DNA of 64,000 nucleotides from Lysinibacillus sphaericus (GTDB taxonomy: Bacteria > Bacillota > Bacilli > Bacillales_A > Planococcaceae): positions 310,001 to 374,000 of the forward strand of contig NZ_SADV01000001.1 of the NCBI RefSeq assembly GCF_006864135.1, written 5' to 3'. The notes beneath the pieces were generated by a model that searched no databases, was not told where the DNA came from, and was given only the letters and a program-made list of their open reading frames with translations. The position numbers and the translations under genes are program-made. Shown here piece after piece: positions 25,656 to 36,570 of this stretch (within the stretch, counting starts at the first letter, position 1; every line of letters begins with the position of its first letter).

Positions 25656-27808
25656 TATTCAGACACTTCCTCATAGCCTAAACGTTTATAAATCTCTTCA
25701 ATAATCTTTTGTGCCGATACAGGAATAACTGTACCAGGTCCAAATATCGCTACTGCGCCAGCTTCATAAAGGAATTCATAATCTTGTGCTGGAATAACAC
25801 CTCCAACAATAATAATGATATCTTCGCGGCCCAGTTTTTCTAACTCTGCTACTAATTCAGGAACAAGCGTTTTATGACCAGCTGCTAATGAAGATACACC
25901 AATGACATGAACATCGTTCTCTACAGCCATTTGAGCTGCTTCAGCAGGTGTCATAAATAGTGGTGAAATATCTACATCAAAGCCTAAGTCAGCATACCCT
26001 GTTGCCACAACCTTCGCACCACGGTCATGTCCATCTTGTCCCATTTTCGCTACTAAAATACGTGGGCGACGACCTTCGTTTTCAAGGAACTCCTCTGTCA
26101 TTTGTTTCATTTCAGCAATTTGCTCCTCATCTGAGAAGTTTGCAGAGTAAACGCCAGAGATTGAACGAATTACTGCTTTATGGCGACCTGAAACAACTTC
26201 GATTGCATCAGAAATTTCACCTAAAGAAGCACGAGCACGCGCTGCATCTACAGCTATCGCTAATAAGTTTTCTTCACCATCTTGCGCAGCTTTCGTTAAT
26301 CGAGCTAGATGCTTTTGTACTTCTGCTTCATCACGAGCTGCCTTCATTGCTTCTAAACGTTCAATTTGCTTTTGACGAACTAATGTATTATCAATGTCAA
26401 GAATGTCGATAGGTTCTTCTTTTTCTAGACGATATTTATTTACACCTACGATTGTTTCTGTTTTAGAGTCGATTTTCGCTTGACGTTTTGCCGCAGCCTC
26501 TTCGACTTTCATTTTTGGAAGACCTGTTTCAATCGCTTTCGCCATACCGCCTAGTTCTTCGATTTCTTCAATTAATGCCCACGCAGATTTTGTAATTTCG
26601 TCTGTTAATTTCTCCACATAGTATGAACCGCCCCAAGGATCAATAACCTTTGTCATTGCCGTTTCTTCTTGTAGGAACAGCTGGGTATTACGTGCAATAC
26701 GTGCAGAGAAATCAGTTGGTAGAGCAATCGCTTCATCAAGTGCATTTGTGTGAAGAGATTGCGTATGCCCCATTGAAGACGCATTCGCTTCAATTAGTGT
26801 ACGTGCCACATTATTAAATGGATCTTGCTCAGTTAAAGACCAACCCGATGTTTGTGAGTGTGTACGAAGTGCTAATGTCTTAGGGTTTTTCGGATTAAAT
26901 GTTGACATCATTTGTGCCCAAATTCGGCGTGCAGCACGCATTTTTGCAACTTCCATATAATAGTTCATACCAATTGCCCAGAAGAATGATAGACGAGGAG
27001 CAAAGGCGTCAATATCGATTCCAGCTTTTAGCCCTGTACGAACATATTCAAGACCATCTGCTAGTGTATAAGCAAGTTCAATGTCATTTGTTGCCCCCGC
27101 TTCTTGAATATGGTAACCAGAGATTGAAATTGAGTTAAATTTTGGCATAAATTTTGCTGTATATTCAAAAATATCTGCAATAATTTTTATAGACATCGCT
27201 GGTGGATAAATATATGTGTTACGAACCATGTATTCTTTTAAAATGTCGTTTTGGATTGTACCCGCTAATTGGTCTGGTGTAACGCCTTGCTCTTCAGCAG
27301 CAACGATATAGAATGCAAGAACTGGTAATACAGCACCATTCATTGTCATAGAAACTGACATTTGATCCAAAGGAATTTGATCAAATAAAATCTTCATATC
27401 TTCTACAGAGTCAATCGCAACACCAGCTTTACCAACATCCCCTGTTACTCGAGGATGATCTGAGTCATAGCCACGGTGAGTTGCTAAGTCAAAGGCAACA
27501 GAAAGACCTTTTTGACCCATTGCTAGATTACGTTTGTAGAATGCATTTGATTCTTCAGCTGTGGAGAAACCAGCATATTGGCGGACAGTCCAAGGACGAG
27601 CAACATACATAGTAGGGTATGGACCGCGCGTATTTGGCGCTATACCCGCTACATCGTTTAAATGTTTTGCCTCTTTAATATCTTCTTTTGTGTATACATC
27701 TTTAATCTCGATACCTTCATTAGTCATAAATTTTTCTTCTGACGCTTGAGGAGCTTCGACTGCTAAAACTTTTTCGATTTCAACTGCACTAAAATTTGGC
27801 TTGCTCAT
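25655..27808 (-). CDS. mutB: methylmalonyl-CoA mutase large subunit
   Basis: Adenosylcobalamin-dependent mutase (717 aa) converting (R)-methylmalonyl-CoA to succinyl-CoA. The N-terminal TIM barrel binds substrate ([48 protein letters not shown]). The C-terminal ~130 residues bind B12, with the DxHxxG lower-ligand histidine in [11 protein letters not shown] and the Gly-rich [11 protein letters not shown] and [12 protein letters not shown]. It starts with ATG in the ATGA overlap with mutA and follows GGAGG. The length is standard. Confidence 0.97.
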   Translation of the reverse strand: MSKPNFSAVEIEKVLAVEAPQASEEKFMTNEGIEIKDVYTKEDIKEAKHLNDVAGIAPNTRGPYPTMYVARPWTVRQYAGFSTAEESNAFYKRNLAMGQKGLSVAFDLATHRGYDSDHPRVTGDVGKAGVAIDSVEDMKILFDQIPLDQMSVSMTMNGAVLPVLAFYIVAAEEQGVTPDQLAGTIQNDILKEYMVRNTYIYPPAMSIKIIADIFEYTAKFMPKFNSISISGYHIQEAGATNDIELAYTLADGLEYVRTGLKAGIDIDAFAPRLSFFWAIGMNYYMEVAKMRAARRIWAQMMSTFNPKNPKTLALRTHSQTSGWSLTEQDPFNNVARTLIEANASSMGHTQSLHTNALDEAIALPTDFSARIARNTQLFLQEETAMTKVIDPWGGSYYVEKLTDEITKSAWALIEEIEELGGMAKAIETGLPKMKVEEAAAKRQAKIDSKTETIVGVNKYRLEKEEPIDILDIDNTLVRQKQIERLEAMKAARDEAEVQKHLARLTKAAQDGEENLLAIAVDAARARASLGEISDAIEVVSGRHKAVIRSISGVYSANFSDEEQIAEMKQMTEEFLENEGRRPRILVAKMGQDGHDRGAKVVATGYADLGFDVDISPLFMTPAEAAQMAVENDVHVIGVSSLAAGHKTLVPELVAELEKLGREDIIIIVGGVIPAQDYEFLYEAGAVAIFGPGTVIPVSAQKIIEEIYKRLGYEEVSE

Positions 27809-29508
27809 CGTTGGACCTCCTTCATGCTAGCGAACACTGAGTTTAATTTTTCGATGATGTTCTGTCCTACGAAAATAAAGCCGTTTAAGCCATTTGCTAA
27901 CCAAGCTTCTTCTTCGTCTTTAAATTTACCGGCAACGTCAACAATTACGTTAGCTAGTTTGCCTGCTAAAATTGCTGGTACTAATTCTTTTGTATCGTCA
28001 TCATTACCTGCAATTACCACATATGTTGCTTCTGTAGCGTTTAACCAAGCTAATGCATCTTCAGCTGTAGCAACTGGTTCGCTTTTTTCTGGTACTAGAC
28101 CTACAGTGTTTAAGAAACCTGACACGAAATCAGCACGTGGTTTTGAACTTTTAAGTGTGCCTAATGATAAGATTCCAGTTTTCACATTTGCCGTAGTCAT
28201 TACCGCACGTAATTGCTCAAAAGGTATAGCAATTCGCTTAATTTCTGCAAACATTGGGTTTGTTGCGCTTTCAAGTACATCTGCTGGATTAGCATAAATA
28301 TTTGTACCTATTAATGATTGCTTACGCGTTTGTACCGCTTTTATACGAGCTTGATAGGATTTTTCTAGTTCCTCCGTAAGCTTTCCAGATGCAATGTAAG
28401 CGTCAATACCTTCAGCTGCTTCAATTTCTAAGAATAATGCCCAAGCTTCTTTCACAAAATCTGCTGTTAATGACTCAATAAAGTAAGAGCCACCAGCTGG
28501 GTCTATAACTTTTAAAACATTTGTTTCTTCTTTTAAGATTAACGATACATTCCGTGCAATACGAACCGATTGATCGGTTGGCTTCGTTAATGCATCATGA
28601 GGGTGAACTGTAAAGACATCCGCACCGCCAATTAAGCCAGAAAGAGCTTCATTCGCTGAACGTAATAAGTTTACATAAACATCCAGCTTAGAGAAGCTTC
28701 TTAATGATGTTTCAGCAATAGTTGGAACTTTTACGCTATTAGATACTCCATAAGCGGATGAGAACGCTTTCCAAAGTACTTTAAAAGCACGGAGTTTTGC
28801 AATCTCTGTAAAGAACTGTGTATCCACTGCAAAAGATACATAAAATTTCTTCGCGAACGCTTCAAAGCTTTCTTCTTGTTTTGCGTATTTTGCGGCTAAT
28901 GCAAGTGCATATGCTAACTCTTGCACAGCGTTTGCTCCTTTATTATGATAAATCGTCGTATCCGCACCGATTGAGCGCACGCTCGGGAAATTATTTAAAG
29001 AGATAGGATTTTTAGATACGATGAAACCTTTGACAGTTTCTCGCTGATTAACTGCTATTTTGTCGAACACTGCTAATAATGGATCATTTGAATTTTCAAC
29101 CACAATTTTAAACGAATATTCTGAGAAATAAGTCCCTAATTGTACCAATACTTCTTCAGTCCATTCGAAATTTACACGGCTATCAATTGTTACTACTTCA
29201 TTGCCTCGAGCTAAGCTATCATCAAGCTGTGCAAAAAATGCTTCACTAGTATCAGCATATATTTGTTGTGCCACTTGAAATGCTTCGTTATTTTGTAGGG
29301 AACGGATTGTAGCAACTTGTTTATCAAGTTCTTCACCAAGTTTTGCTACTAAACTTTCTTGGGTGTAAAGAGGTTCTAATGTAATACCTTCACTCGTTTT
29401 CGTTAAAAGAGACTCGTATGGTTTCCCTTTTAAAGCCTTGATTGCTGCATCTTGCCATTCTGAATAGGACGGCTTTTCAAATTCAATATTTTTCATGTTG
29501 TTTGACAT
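27805..29508 (-). CDS. mutA: methylmalonyl-CoA mutase small subunit
   Basis: The catalytically silent partner of MutB (567 aa). It keeps the barrel outline ([69 protein letters not shown]), but the C-terminal domain lacks the DxHxxG cobalamin motif, as expected for this subunit. It is somewhat shorter than the usual ~610-640 residues. GGGGGGAAG lies about 16 bp before ATG 29508, farther than ideal; the ATG four codons later is an alternative. First gene of the mutA-mutB-meaB operon. Confidence 0.92.
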   Translation of the reverse strand: MSNNMKNIEFEKPSYSEWQDAAIKALKGKPYESLLTKTSEGITLEPLYTQESLVAKLGEELDKQVATIRSLQNNEAFQVAQQIYADTSEAFFAQLDDSLARGNEVVTIDSRVNFEWTEEVLVQLGTYFSEYSFKIVVENSNDPLLAVFDKIAVNQRETVKGFIVSKNPISLNNFPSVRSIGADTTIYHNKGANAVQELAYALALAAKYAKQEESFEAFAKKFYVSFAVDTQFFTEIAKLRAFKVLWKAFSSAYGVSNSVKVPTIAETSLRSFSKLDVYVNLLRSANEALSGLIGGADVFTVHPHDALTKPTDQSVRIARNVSLILKEETNVLKVIDPAGGSYFIESLTADFVKEAWALFLEIEAAEGIDAYIASGKLTEELEKSYQARIKAVQTRKQSLIGTNIYANPADVLESATNPMFAEIKRIAIPFEQLRAVMTTANVKTGILSLGTLKSSKPRADFVSGFLNTVGLVPEKSEPVATAEDALAWLNATEATYVVIAGNDDDTKELVPAILAGKLANVIVDVAGKFKDEEEAWLANGLNGFIFVGQNIIEKLNSVFASMKEVQR

Positions 29509-29593
29509 GCGGACGCTTAATCAGCTTCCCCCCTTAGTAGTTTCTATTTGTTATTCTACATGACAAATTGCGACTCGGAAAGCAAAAAAAAAT

Positions 29594-29620
29594 CGGAAAC
29601 CGTTATATAACAGGTTTCCG
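29594..29620 (-). terminator. terminator of the bkd operon
   Basis: CGGAAACC (29594-29601) pairs with GGTTTCCG (29613-29620); on minus it is followed by ATTTTTTTTT. It separates bkdB from mutA. Confidence 0.9.
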
Positions 29621-29628
29621 AGAAGTCA

Positions 29629-30975
29629 TCAGTAGACTGATATTGAAGATTTATTTGTATTTTCGAGTATTTCTTTTACTCTATTTAAGAATTTACCACA
29701 AACAAGTCCATCAAGAACGCGATGATCTAAAGATAAACATAAATTCACAATATCTCGTGCAGCGAACATTCCACCAGGTAAAACAACCGGTTTTTTCACA
29801 ATACTTTCCACTTGCAAAATAGCCGCTTGTGGATAATTAATGATGCCCATCGACTGTACAGAGCCGAATGCACCCGTATTATTGACCGTAAATGTACCAC
29901 CTTGTATATCATCCATCGTCAGTTTTCCTGCACGAACTTTCACTGCAAGCTCATTAATTTCTTTAGCAATACCTTTAATTGATTTTTCATCAGCGTGTTT
30001 TATAACAGGAACAAATAATGCATCATCTGTTGCGACTGCAATGGAAATATTTATGTCATGTTTTTGGATAATTTTGTCTTCTGCCCACATGGAATTCATC
30101 ATTGGGAATTCCTTTAGAGCTTGAGCAACTGCTTTTACGAAGAAAGCAAAATACGTAATATTAAAGCCTTCTTTTTGCTTAAACTCTGTCTTGATGTTAT
30201 CACGATATGCTACTAAATCCGTAACATCTACTTCCATCATCATCCATGCATGTGGCACTTCATGAACGCTCCGTACCATATTATTGGCGATCGCACGGCG
30301 CACCTTTGTTACCGGAATCTCAATATCGCCCACTTGAATTGGTTGTACAGATGTGGCTTGTTTCTTATTCTCCTGTGATGCTGGTGCTTCAAAAGGTACT
30401 GACTGTGGTACGGCCGAATCGATTGCAGGAGGTGTTTCCACTAGAGAAGTTGGCACATTTCCTGCCTCAATCAGTTGCATTAGGTCTTTTCTTGTTATAC
30501 GTCCCCCTTCACCAGTACCTGTGATTTTATCAAGGGCAATTTCATACTCTTGTGCAAGTCGAAGAACAGCTGGTGAATAACGCACTTTATCCTGTCGAAC
30601 TGTTTTTTGCGATGCTCTTGTAGCTGTAGTTGGCTGCTGTGTCTCCTGCTTTTTTTGTACACCTGCATTTAAAATTGCCGTACTTACCGCTGATTTTTTC
30701 GGAGGAGGAGGAGGAGGTAACTCACTGTCACCTGCTATTTCAATGGAACAAACGACTGCACCAACTGGTAACGTTTGCCCTTCCTCTACAAGTAGCTCTG
30801 TAATGACTCCTTCAAAAGAAGACGGGATTTCTGCATTTACTTTATCTGTTACAACTTCTGCTAATGGATCATATTTTTTTACCGTATCACCTGGCTTAAC
30901 AAGCCATTTTTCAATCGTACCTTCTGTTACACTTTCGCCGAGCTGTGGCATTGTAATATTTTGAATAGCCATCAT
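29629..30975 (-). CDS. bkdB: dihydrolipoamide acyltransferase E2 of branched-chain 2-oxoacid dehydrogenase
   Basis: Core of the complex (448 aa). A lipoyl domain covers about residues 3-78 (lipoyl Lys in EVVTDKVNAEIPS). A Pro-rich linker follows (SELPPPPPPKKS, about 93-104), then an E3/E1-binding domain at about 135-170 (YSPAVLRLAQEYEIALDKI, TGEGGRITRKDL). The C-terminal catalytic domain ends with LDHRVLDG, the HxxxDG active site. ATG 30975 or 30972 follows GGGAGG. A ~190-bp dispersed repeat separates it from bkdAB, so it may need its own promoter or readthrough. Confidence 0.95.
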   Translation of the reverse strand: MMAIQNITMPQLGESVTEGTIEKWLVKPGDTVKKYDPLAEVVTDKVNAEIPSSFEGVITELLVEEGQTLPVGAVVCSIEIAGDSELPPPPPPKKSAVSTAILNAGVQKKQETQQPTTATRASQKTVRQDKVRYSPAVLRLAQEYEIALDKITGTGEGGRITRKDLMQLIEAGNVPTSLVETPPAIDSAVPQSVPFEAPASQENKKQATSVQPIQVGDIEIPVTKVRRAIANNMVRSVHEVPHAWMMMEVDVTDLVAYRDNIKTEFKQKEGFNITYFAFFVKAVAQALKEFPMMNSMWAEDKIIQKHDINISIAVATDDALFVPVIKHADEKSIKGIAKEINELAVKVRAGKLTMDDIQGGTFTVNNTGAFGSVQSMGIINYPQAAILQVESIVKKPVVLPGGMFAARDIVNLCLSLDHRVLDGLVCGKFLNRVKEILENTNKSSISVY

Positions 30976-31075
30976 CTATTCCTCCCATCAATATTATGCC
31001 TAGGTGTAATTGGATCTATCAAATTACTATCATATTTATAAAATACTCATCACCATAAAGTGGGGGTTGATTTCC

Positions 31076-31275
31076 GTTCCGACTGGGCGCTTTGCCGCTG
31101 ACGCTTCGCTTTCGCGCAGAGCAGAGCTTCCTGGGGGCGTCCGATGAGCCGCTTCACTCGCGTTGCTCGCTCCAGGGTCTCATCTGTGACGCTAATCCCC
31201 AAGGAGTCGCCCAGTCTCCACTCCAATCAACTTATATACATGACATAACGAATTAAGAAATGTCATCCCGAACTT
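31076..31275. repeat. imperfect-palindrome dispersed repeat, copy 2, between bkdAB and bkdB
   Basis: The same element as at 23507: GTTGATT at 31076, GGGGCGTCCGATGAGCCGCT, CACTCGCGTTGCTCGCTCCA, AAGGAGTCGCCC and AATCAAC ending at 31231, then the AAATGTCATC/AACTTTTG tail. It carries about 30 extra bp (GCCGCTGACGCTTCGCTTTC onward) absent from copy 1. The rest of the 437-bp gap (30976-31412) shows nothing else. Confidence 0.85.
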
Positions 31276-31412
31276 TTGATGAAGAGCCTTAAAATACCTG
31301 TGACATGAATAAGCTTTAGGCTATGACGCGTAGATAAACAATCACATTTATTTTAGCTTTTTAAAGCTTCTATTTACCACATGAGTGGATATCAGAAATA
31401 GAACTTTTTATA

Positions 31413-32396
31413 TTAGAATGCTGCAAGTTCTCGCATCGCACGCTCTACTTTATCAGGATTGATCATAAAATATTTTTCCATCGTTGGTGCATAAGGCATA
31501 GCTGGAACATCTGGTCCTGCAAGGCGCTGAATTGGTGCATCGAGCTCAAATAAACAATGCTCTGCAATAATTGCTGCAACCTCACTCATAATGCTACCTT
31601 CTTTATTATCTTCAGTAACAAGTAAAACTTTACCTGTTTTACTTGCCGCCTCAATGATCGCTTCTTTATCAAGTGGATATACCGTGCGTAGGTCAAGAAT
31701 ATGCGCTGAAATACCATCTGCTGCTAGGCGCTCTGCCGCTTGTAATGCAAAATGGACAGCTAAACCATACGTAATGACAGTAACGTCTTCCCCTTCCCGC
31801 TTAACATCTGCCTTACCAATGGGCAATGTATAATCGTCGACAGGTACTTCACCTTTAATGAGTCGATATGCACGCTTATGCTCAAAAAACAGTACTGGAT
31901 CCTCATCGCGGATTGCTGCTTTTAACAAGCCTTTTGCATCATACGGTGTTGATGGTATAACAATTTTCAAGCCTGGTGTTCCTGCAAAAAGTGCCTCTAC
32001 AGACTGCGAATGATAGAGCGCTCCATGAATCCCGCCGCCAAATGGTGCACGTATAACCATTGGGCAAGACCAATCATTATTTGAACGATAGCGGATTTTT
32101 GCTGCTTCAGAAACAATTTGATTAACGGCAGGCATGATGAAATCAGCGAATTGCATCTCGGCAATCGGGCGCATCCCATACATCGCAGCACCGATACCAA
32201 CCCCTGCAATTGCACTCTCGGCAAGAGGCGTGTCAAGTACACGATGTTCACCAAATTGCTCATAAAGACCTGCTGTTGCTTTGAAAACTCCGCCTTTGCG
32301 GCCAACGTCTTCTCCTAAAATAAAAACACGCTCATCACGTTCCATCTCTTCCTTCATCGCTAATGTAATCGCATCAATATAAGACATCACTGCCAT
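31413..32396 (-). CDS. bkdAB: branched-chain 2-oxoacid dehydrogenase E1 beta subunit
   Basis: Transketolase-like beta chain (327 aa) that with E1 alpha forms the thiamine-diphosphate decarboxylase of the complex. Conserved stretches are FILGEDVGRKGGVFKATAGL, RPIAEMQFADFIMPA, RAPFGGGIHGALYHSQSVEA, FEHKRAYRL and LDLRTVYPLD. It overlaps bkdAA by 1 bp (TAATG) and follows GGAGGTGATG. Confidence 0.96.
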   Translation of the reverse strand: MAVMSYIDAITLAMKEEMERDERVFILGEDVGRKGGVFKATAGLYEQFGEHRVLDTPLAESAIAGVGIGAAMYGMRPIAEMQFADFIMPAVNQIVSEAAKIRYRSNNDWSCPMVIRAPFGGGIHGALYHSQSVEALFAGTPGLKIVIPSTPYDAKGLLKAAIRDEDPVLFFEHKRAYRLIKGEVPVDDYTLPIGKADVKREGEDVTVITYGLAVHFALQAAERLAADGISAHILDLRTVYPLDKEAIIEAASKTGKVLLVTEDNKEGSIMSEVAAIIAEHCLFELDAPIQRLAGPDVPAMPYAPTMEKYFMINPDKVERAMRELAAF

Positions 32397-33412
32397 TACA
32401 CATCACCTCCGTCCGCTGGTGCATATACATATTTCAAAGCATGCTCTGGTGTTGCATACGGAGCAGCTTCTGCATAATCTGTTGCTTCATTCACCTCTGC
32501 CATGACACGTTCTTCTATTTCAACACGTAGTGTTTCTGTCATAACTCCTGCATCCGTTAGGTACTTTTCAAACAACAGAATTGGATCATTTGCCTTTCCT
32601 TCTGCTATATCCTCGGCTGTTCGATATTGACGATCATCATCATCCGAAGAATGAGCCGTTAAGCGATAAGTCACTGTTTCTATTAAACTCGGTCCATCAC
32701 CACTACGCGCGCGATCAGCTGCTTCTTTCACAACCTTATAAACTTGTAACGGATTTTTCCCGTCAACAGTAACACCTGGCATACCATAGCCAATACCGCG
32801 ATCTGATACTTTTGCACAGCCTAATTGACGTTCTACAGGCACAGAAATTGCGTATTGATTATTTTCTACCATTATAATTACAGGCAGCTTATGGACTCCT
32901 GCGAAATTCGCACCTTCATGGAAATCACCTTGGTTTGAAGAGCCTTCACCTAGCGTAACAAAAGCAATAAAATCTTCTTTTTGTAGACGGCCTGCTAGAG
33001 CAACTCCCACCGCGTGCGGAACTTGTGTAGTAACTGGAGAAGAGCCTGTTAGAATACGATTTTTCTTATGCCCGAAGTGACCTGGCATTTGACGCCCACC
33101 CGAGTTTGGATCCTCTGCTTTAGCAAATGCGGATAACATCAAATCTCTTGGTGTCATGCCAAAATGTAAAACAACTCCCATATCTCGATAGTAGGGTGCA
33201 ATATAATCTCTATTATTATCAAGAGCAAAGGCTGCCCCTACTTGTGCTGCCTCCTGTCCCTGACATGAAACAACAAATGGAATTTTACCAGAACGGTTTA
33301 ATAACCACATGCGTTCATCTAGTCTTCTCGCCATTAACATCGTTTCGAACATTGCAAGTACATATTCTTTTGATAAACCTAAATCCTCGTGCTTAATTTG
33401 AACACTTTGCAT
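32396..33412 (-). CDS. bkdAA: branched-chain 2-oxoacid dehydrogenase E1 alpha subunit
   Basis: A 338-residue alpha chain. The thiamine-diphosphate motif GDG...N appears as LGEGSSNQGDFHEGANF through to MVENNQYAISVP (about residues 153-195). GQEAAQVGAAFAL and YRDMGVVLHFG are typical of the branched-chain clade, and YRLTAHSSDDDDRQYR matches the phosphorylation-loop region of the family. ATG 33412 follows AAGGGG. Second gene of the lpdV-bkdAA-bkdAB cluster. Confidence 0.96.
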   Translation of the reverse strand: MQSVQIKHEDLGLSKEYVLAMFETMLMARRLDERMWLLNRSGKIPFVVSCQGQEAAQVGAAFALDNNRDYIAPYYRDMGVVLHFGMTPRDLMLSAFAKAEDPNSGGRQMPGHFGHKKNRILTGSSPVTTQVPHAVGVALAGRLQKEDFIAFVTLGEGSSNQGDFHEGANFAGVHKLPVIIMVENNQYAISVPVERQLGCAKVSDRGIGYGMPGVTVDGKNPLQVYKVVKEAADRARSGDGPSLIETVTYRLTAHSSDDDDRQYRTAEDIAEGKANDPILLFEKYLTDAGVMTETLRVEIEERVMAEVNEATDYAEAAPYATPEHALKYVYAPADGGDV

Positions 33413-33458
33413 ACGAACACCCCTTCCCGACGTTTCACTTTCGCTACAAAAAAAGAAA

Positions 33459-34886
33459 TTAAAAATGAATGGCGCGATTATCCACTGCTAATGCTGATTC
33501 CGCTAGTACCTCATTTAGTGACGGATGTGGATGAATAGCCTGACTAATTTCCCAAGGCGTTGCGTCCAATAATTTAGCAAGCGATGCTTCTCCAATTAAA
33601 TCTGTCACATGTGGTCCTACCATATGAATACCTAAAATATCATTCGTTTCTTCATCGGCAATCATTTTCACAAAGCCATCTGTCTCTCCATTAACTAGCG
33701 CTTTTCCAATCGCCTTGAATGGAAACTTACCGACTTTCAATGAATAACCTTGCTCTCGAGCAGCCCTCTCTGTTAAGCCAATACTCGCAACTTCAGGGTA
33801 AGAATACACACATTTTGGTACATTTAGAACATTTAGCGCCTCTGTTTCCCCCGTTGCAATATGCTCAATCGCAGACAACCCTTCATGCGAAGCAACATGA
33901 GCTAATTGTAAGCCACCGATAACATCCCCAATGGCATACATATGTGATTCCTGCGTTTGATACGAATTATTGACTTTGATAAACCCATTTTCAACTGCTA
34001 TTTCTGTATTTTCTAATCCAATACCTTGTGTATTTGCTTCACGCCCAACACAAAGCAGTACTTTATCAGCCTCAAATAATTCATCCTTATCATCGACTTT
34101 CGCAGAAATGAAAACGTTATCATTTTCAATTTTAAAGGTCCCTGTATCTAGGCGAGCGTTAGTCACAATTCGGACGCCTCTTTTTTCAAGCTGCTTAGTT
34201 ACCTCTTTTACAATATCCGTATCCTCTGCAGGTAAAATGGATGGCCCATATTCAATGACCGTTACGTAAACCCCAAAATCACAAAGCATAGAGGCCCATT
34301 CAATTCCAATAACGCCTCCGCCAACAATTAATAATGACTTTGGCAAATTTTCCATTTCCAGTGCATGATCAGAGTTCATCACATATTGACCGTCAATTGT
34401 TAGTCCTGCCATTCCTCTTGGCTTTGATCCGGTGGCAATGACCACATTTGTTGGAACTAGCATTTCATTTTCATCGCCATTATTCATTTCAACTGAAATA
34501 GTGCCAGGCATTGGTGAAAAAATGGAAGGTCCTAAAATTCGACCTGTTCCCTGATAAACGTCTATTTTGCCTTTTTTCATAAGTGTATTCACACCTTGGC
34601 TCAATTGCTCAACAATCGTTTGCTTTCTTACCTGCACTTTGTCAAATTGCAATGTAACGCCTTCAATATCAACACCATATTCAGCAGCTGTTTTATTTGC
34701 CATACGATACACTTCTGCGCTTCGAAGTAAGGCCTTACTCGGTATACAGCCTTTGTGCAAGCATGTTCCGCCTAGGCGCTCACGTTCAACAATAGCTGTT
34801 TTTAAGCCCAGCTGTGCAGCTCGAATTGCTGCAACATAGCCACCTGTACCTCCGCCTAAAATGACAACATCATAATTTTGAGCCAT
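33459..34886 (-). CDS. lpdV: dihydrolipoamide dehydrogenase E3 of the Bkd complex
   Basis: FAD-dependent disulfide oxidoreductase (475 aa). The FAD motif VVILGGGTGGYVAAIRAAQLG is at the N terminus, the redox-active disulfide is in GGTCLHKGCIPSKALL (about residues 41-56), the NAD motif is LLIVGGGVIGIEWASM, and HPHPSLNEVLAE near the C terminus carries the catalytic His/Glu pair. ATG 34886 follows AAGGGGG. It is called the Bkd E3, rather than the pyruvate dehydrogenase E3, because of its place directly before bkdAA. Confidence 0.95.
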   Translation of the reverse strand: MAQNYDVVILGGGTGGYVAAIRAAQLGLKTAIVERERLGGTCLHKGCIPSKALLRSAEVYRMANKTAAEYGVDIEGVTLQFDKVQVRKQTIVEQLSQGVNTLMKKGKIDVYQGTGRILGPSIFSPMPGTISVEMNNGDENEMLVPTNVVIATGSKPRGMAGLTIDGQYVMNSDHALEMENLPKSLLIVGGGVIGIEWASMLCDFGVYVTVIEYGPSILPAEDTDIVKEVTKQLEKRGVRIVTNARLDTGTFKIENDNVFISAKVDDKDELFEADKVLLCVGREANTQGIGLENTEIAVENGFIKVNNSYQTQESHMYAIGDVIGGLQLAHVASHEGLSAIEHIATGETEALNVLNVPKCVYSYPEVASIGLTERAAREQGYSLKVGKFPFKAIGKALVNGETDGFVKMIADEETNDILGIHMVGPHVTDLIGEASLAKLLDATPWEISQAIHPHPSLNEVLAESALAVDNRAIHF

Positions 34887-35000
34887 ATGGATTCCCCCTT
34901 TTGAGAAAACTCTTGTTCCTTTGGTACTAAGAAAAATGATCTGACCTTGCAGTTTAAATTCATTTAAACGATTAAATCTATTAAGCTACTATAAAGTTAG

Positions 35001-35024
35001 AAGAAGTCGACAATGCGACTTCTT
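35001..35024 (-). terminator. hairpin between leucine dehydrogenase and lpdV
   Basis: AAGAAGTCG (35001-35009) and CGACTTCTT (35016-35024) form a perfect 9-bp stem after the leucine dehydrogenase stop. It has only a weak U tract, so it may attenuate rather than stop transcription into lpdV. Confidence 0.5.
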
Positions 35025-35042
35025 TAAACGAATAAACGGTTT

Positions 35043-36137
35043 TTAACGACCGTGTAAAATATTTTTTTCATTTTTTAAAAATTGGCTACGAGACTTCGAT
35101 ACTCGAGCGATACGTTCTTCTGCTAAACGATTAGCCGCAACATATGTCGGAATGCCATCACGTTTAGAAATCTCGAAGATTTTTTCGATACTATCATAAA
35201 TACCTTCAACACGCTTCATCGCACGCTCACGGTTATATCCATATAATTCATCAGCTACATTTATTACTCCACCCGCATTAATCACATAATCAGGTGCGTA
35301 CACTATCCCTAATTCATGTAAATAATCACCATGGCGAGAATCTTGTAGCTGATTATTGGCAGAACCTGCAATTACCTTTGCTTTTAGTTGCGGAATCGTT
35401 TCATCATTTAAAATCGCTCCTAATGCACAAGGTGAGAAAATATCAACTTCCTGTGAATAGATTTCCTCTGGTGCCACAGCAGTCGCACCAAAATCATTCA
35501 CAACTCGATCAATTGCCGCTTGATTAATATCTGTAACAACAAGTTTTGCACCTTCATTATGTAAATATTCGCAAAGCTTGTAGGCTACATTGCCTAAACC
35601 TTGTACAGAAATAGTACGCTCCTCTAGTGAATCAGATCCAAATGCTTCTTTTGCCGCTGCTTTTATACCACGGTAGACCCCGTAAGCAGTTACTGGAGAT
35701 GGGTTTCCTGATGAACCAAAAGCAGGGGAAATTCCCGTTACATAATTTGTTTCCTCATGCATTAAATCCATATCTGTCACTGTTGTACCAACGTCTTCTG
35801 CCGTAATATAGCGACCATTAAGCCCTTGGATGAAACGTCCTAGTGCACGGAACATTTCTTCATTTTTATCTTTAAATGGGTCACCGATAATAACCGTTTT
35901 TCCTCCGCCAAGGTTTAAACCAGCTGCAGCATTTTTATAGGTCATCCCTCGTGCTAAACGTAATGCATCCTCGATCGCATTTTCTTCTGATGCATATGTC
36001 CACATACGTGCCCCGCCTAGTGCTGGCCCAAGTGTTGTGTCATGGATAGCGATAATCGCTTTTAACCCTGATGCTTCATCTTGGCAAAATACCAATTGTT
36101 CATAATCATACTTTTCCATATACTTGAAGATTTCCAT
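35043..36137 (-). CDS. bcd: leucine dehydrogenase
   Basis: NAD-dependent dehydrogenase (364 aa) that deaminates Leu, Val and Ile to the 2-oxoacids used by the Bkd complex. It closely resembles the Lysinibacillus sphaericus enzyme as I remember it: [19 protein letters not shown] start, [11 protein letters not shown], catalytic Lys in [15 protein letters not shown] motif [16 protein letters not shown], and [10 protein letters not shown] end. ATG 36137 follows AAAGGGGCGAG; the 17 codons open upstream have no support. It heads the Bkd gene cluster. Confidence 0.97.
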   Translation of the reverse strand: MEIFKYMEKYDYEQLVFCQDEASGLKAIIAIHDTTLGPALGGARMWTYASEENAIEDALRLARGMTYKNAAAGLNLGGGKTVIIGDPFKDKNEEMFRALGRFIQGLNGRYITAEDVGTTVTDMDLMHEETNYVTGISPAFGSSGNPSPVTAYGVYRGIKAAAKEAFGSDSLEERTISVQGLGNVAYKLCEYLHNEGAKLVVTDINQAAIDRVVNDFGATAVAPEEIYSQEVDIFSPCALGAILNDETIPQLKAKVIAGSANNQLQDSRHGDYLHELGIVYAPDYVINAGGVINVADELYGYNRERAMKRVEGIYDSIEKIFEISKRDGIPTYVAANRLAEERIARVSKSRSQFLKNEKNILHGR

Positions 36138-36208
36138 GAAAACTCGCCCCTTTGCTTTTGAAAGTGCATCCCCAAATGCCCATTCCAATTCAGTATAATA
36201 AGTGTATC

Positions 36209-36343
36209 AATTATGCCTCGGCATAATTGCGTCCGGAAACGGCTTTGTGCCTGTACAAAGAATTTCTTTCCTATTCCATGACATTCGCCGGAGGCTTTAA
36301 ATTCTTTCAGCTAGTATTTGGACACCAGCTGAAAGAATTTAAA
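36209..36343. repeat. dispersed repeat with UNCG-like hairpin, copy B
   Basis: It opens with AATTATGC-CTCG-GCATAATT (36209-36228), continues through TTTCCTATTCCATGACATTC and GGAGGCTTTAA, and ends in a perfect 17-bp inverted repeat, TTTAAATTCTTTCAGCT (36296-36312) with its complement at 36327-36343. A related full copy lies at 39812-40013. It fills most of the gap 36138-36570 between leucine dehydrogenase and the divergent DUF2627 gene; nothing else is recognisable there. Confidence 0.8.
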
Positions 36344-36570
36344 ATTGTTTAACAATGGATAATAATGCTCCATTTATTTTTACAATACTCACAATTTCGC
36401 AATTTATCAACTATTATTACATTTTCTTGTTTAAGTAAGAATTTTCTAAACATTCAGTTACAGCTATTCTATTATGTCTTTACTAGTTTTTGGGTATATC
36501 AGTAACATAGCTTCCTTGACATTCCGATATCCACAGGTACAATTAAAATTAGGAATAAGGGGGGACATGC

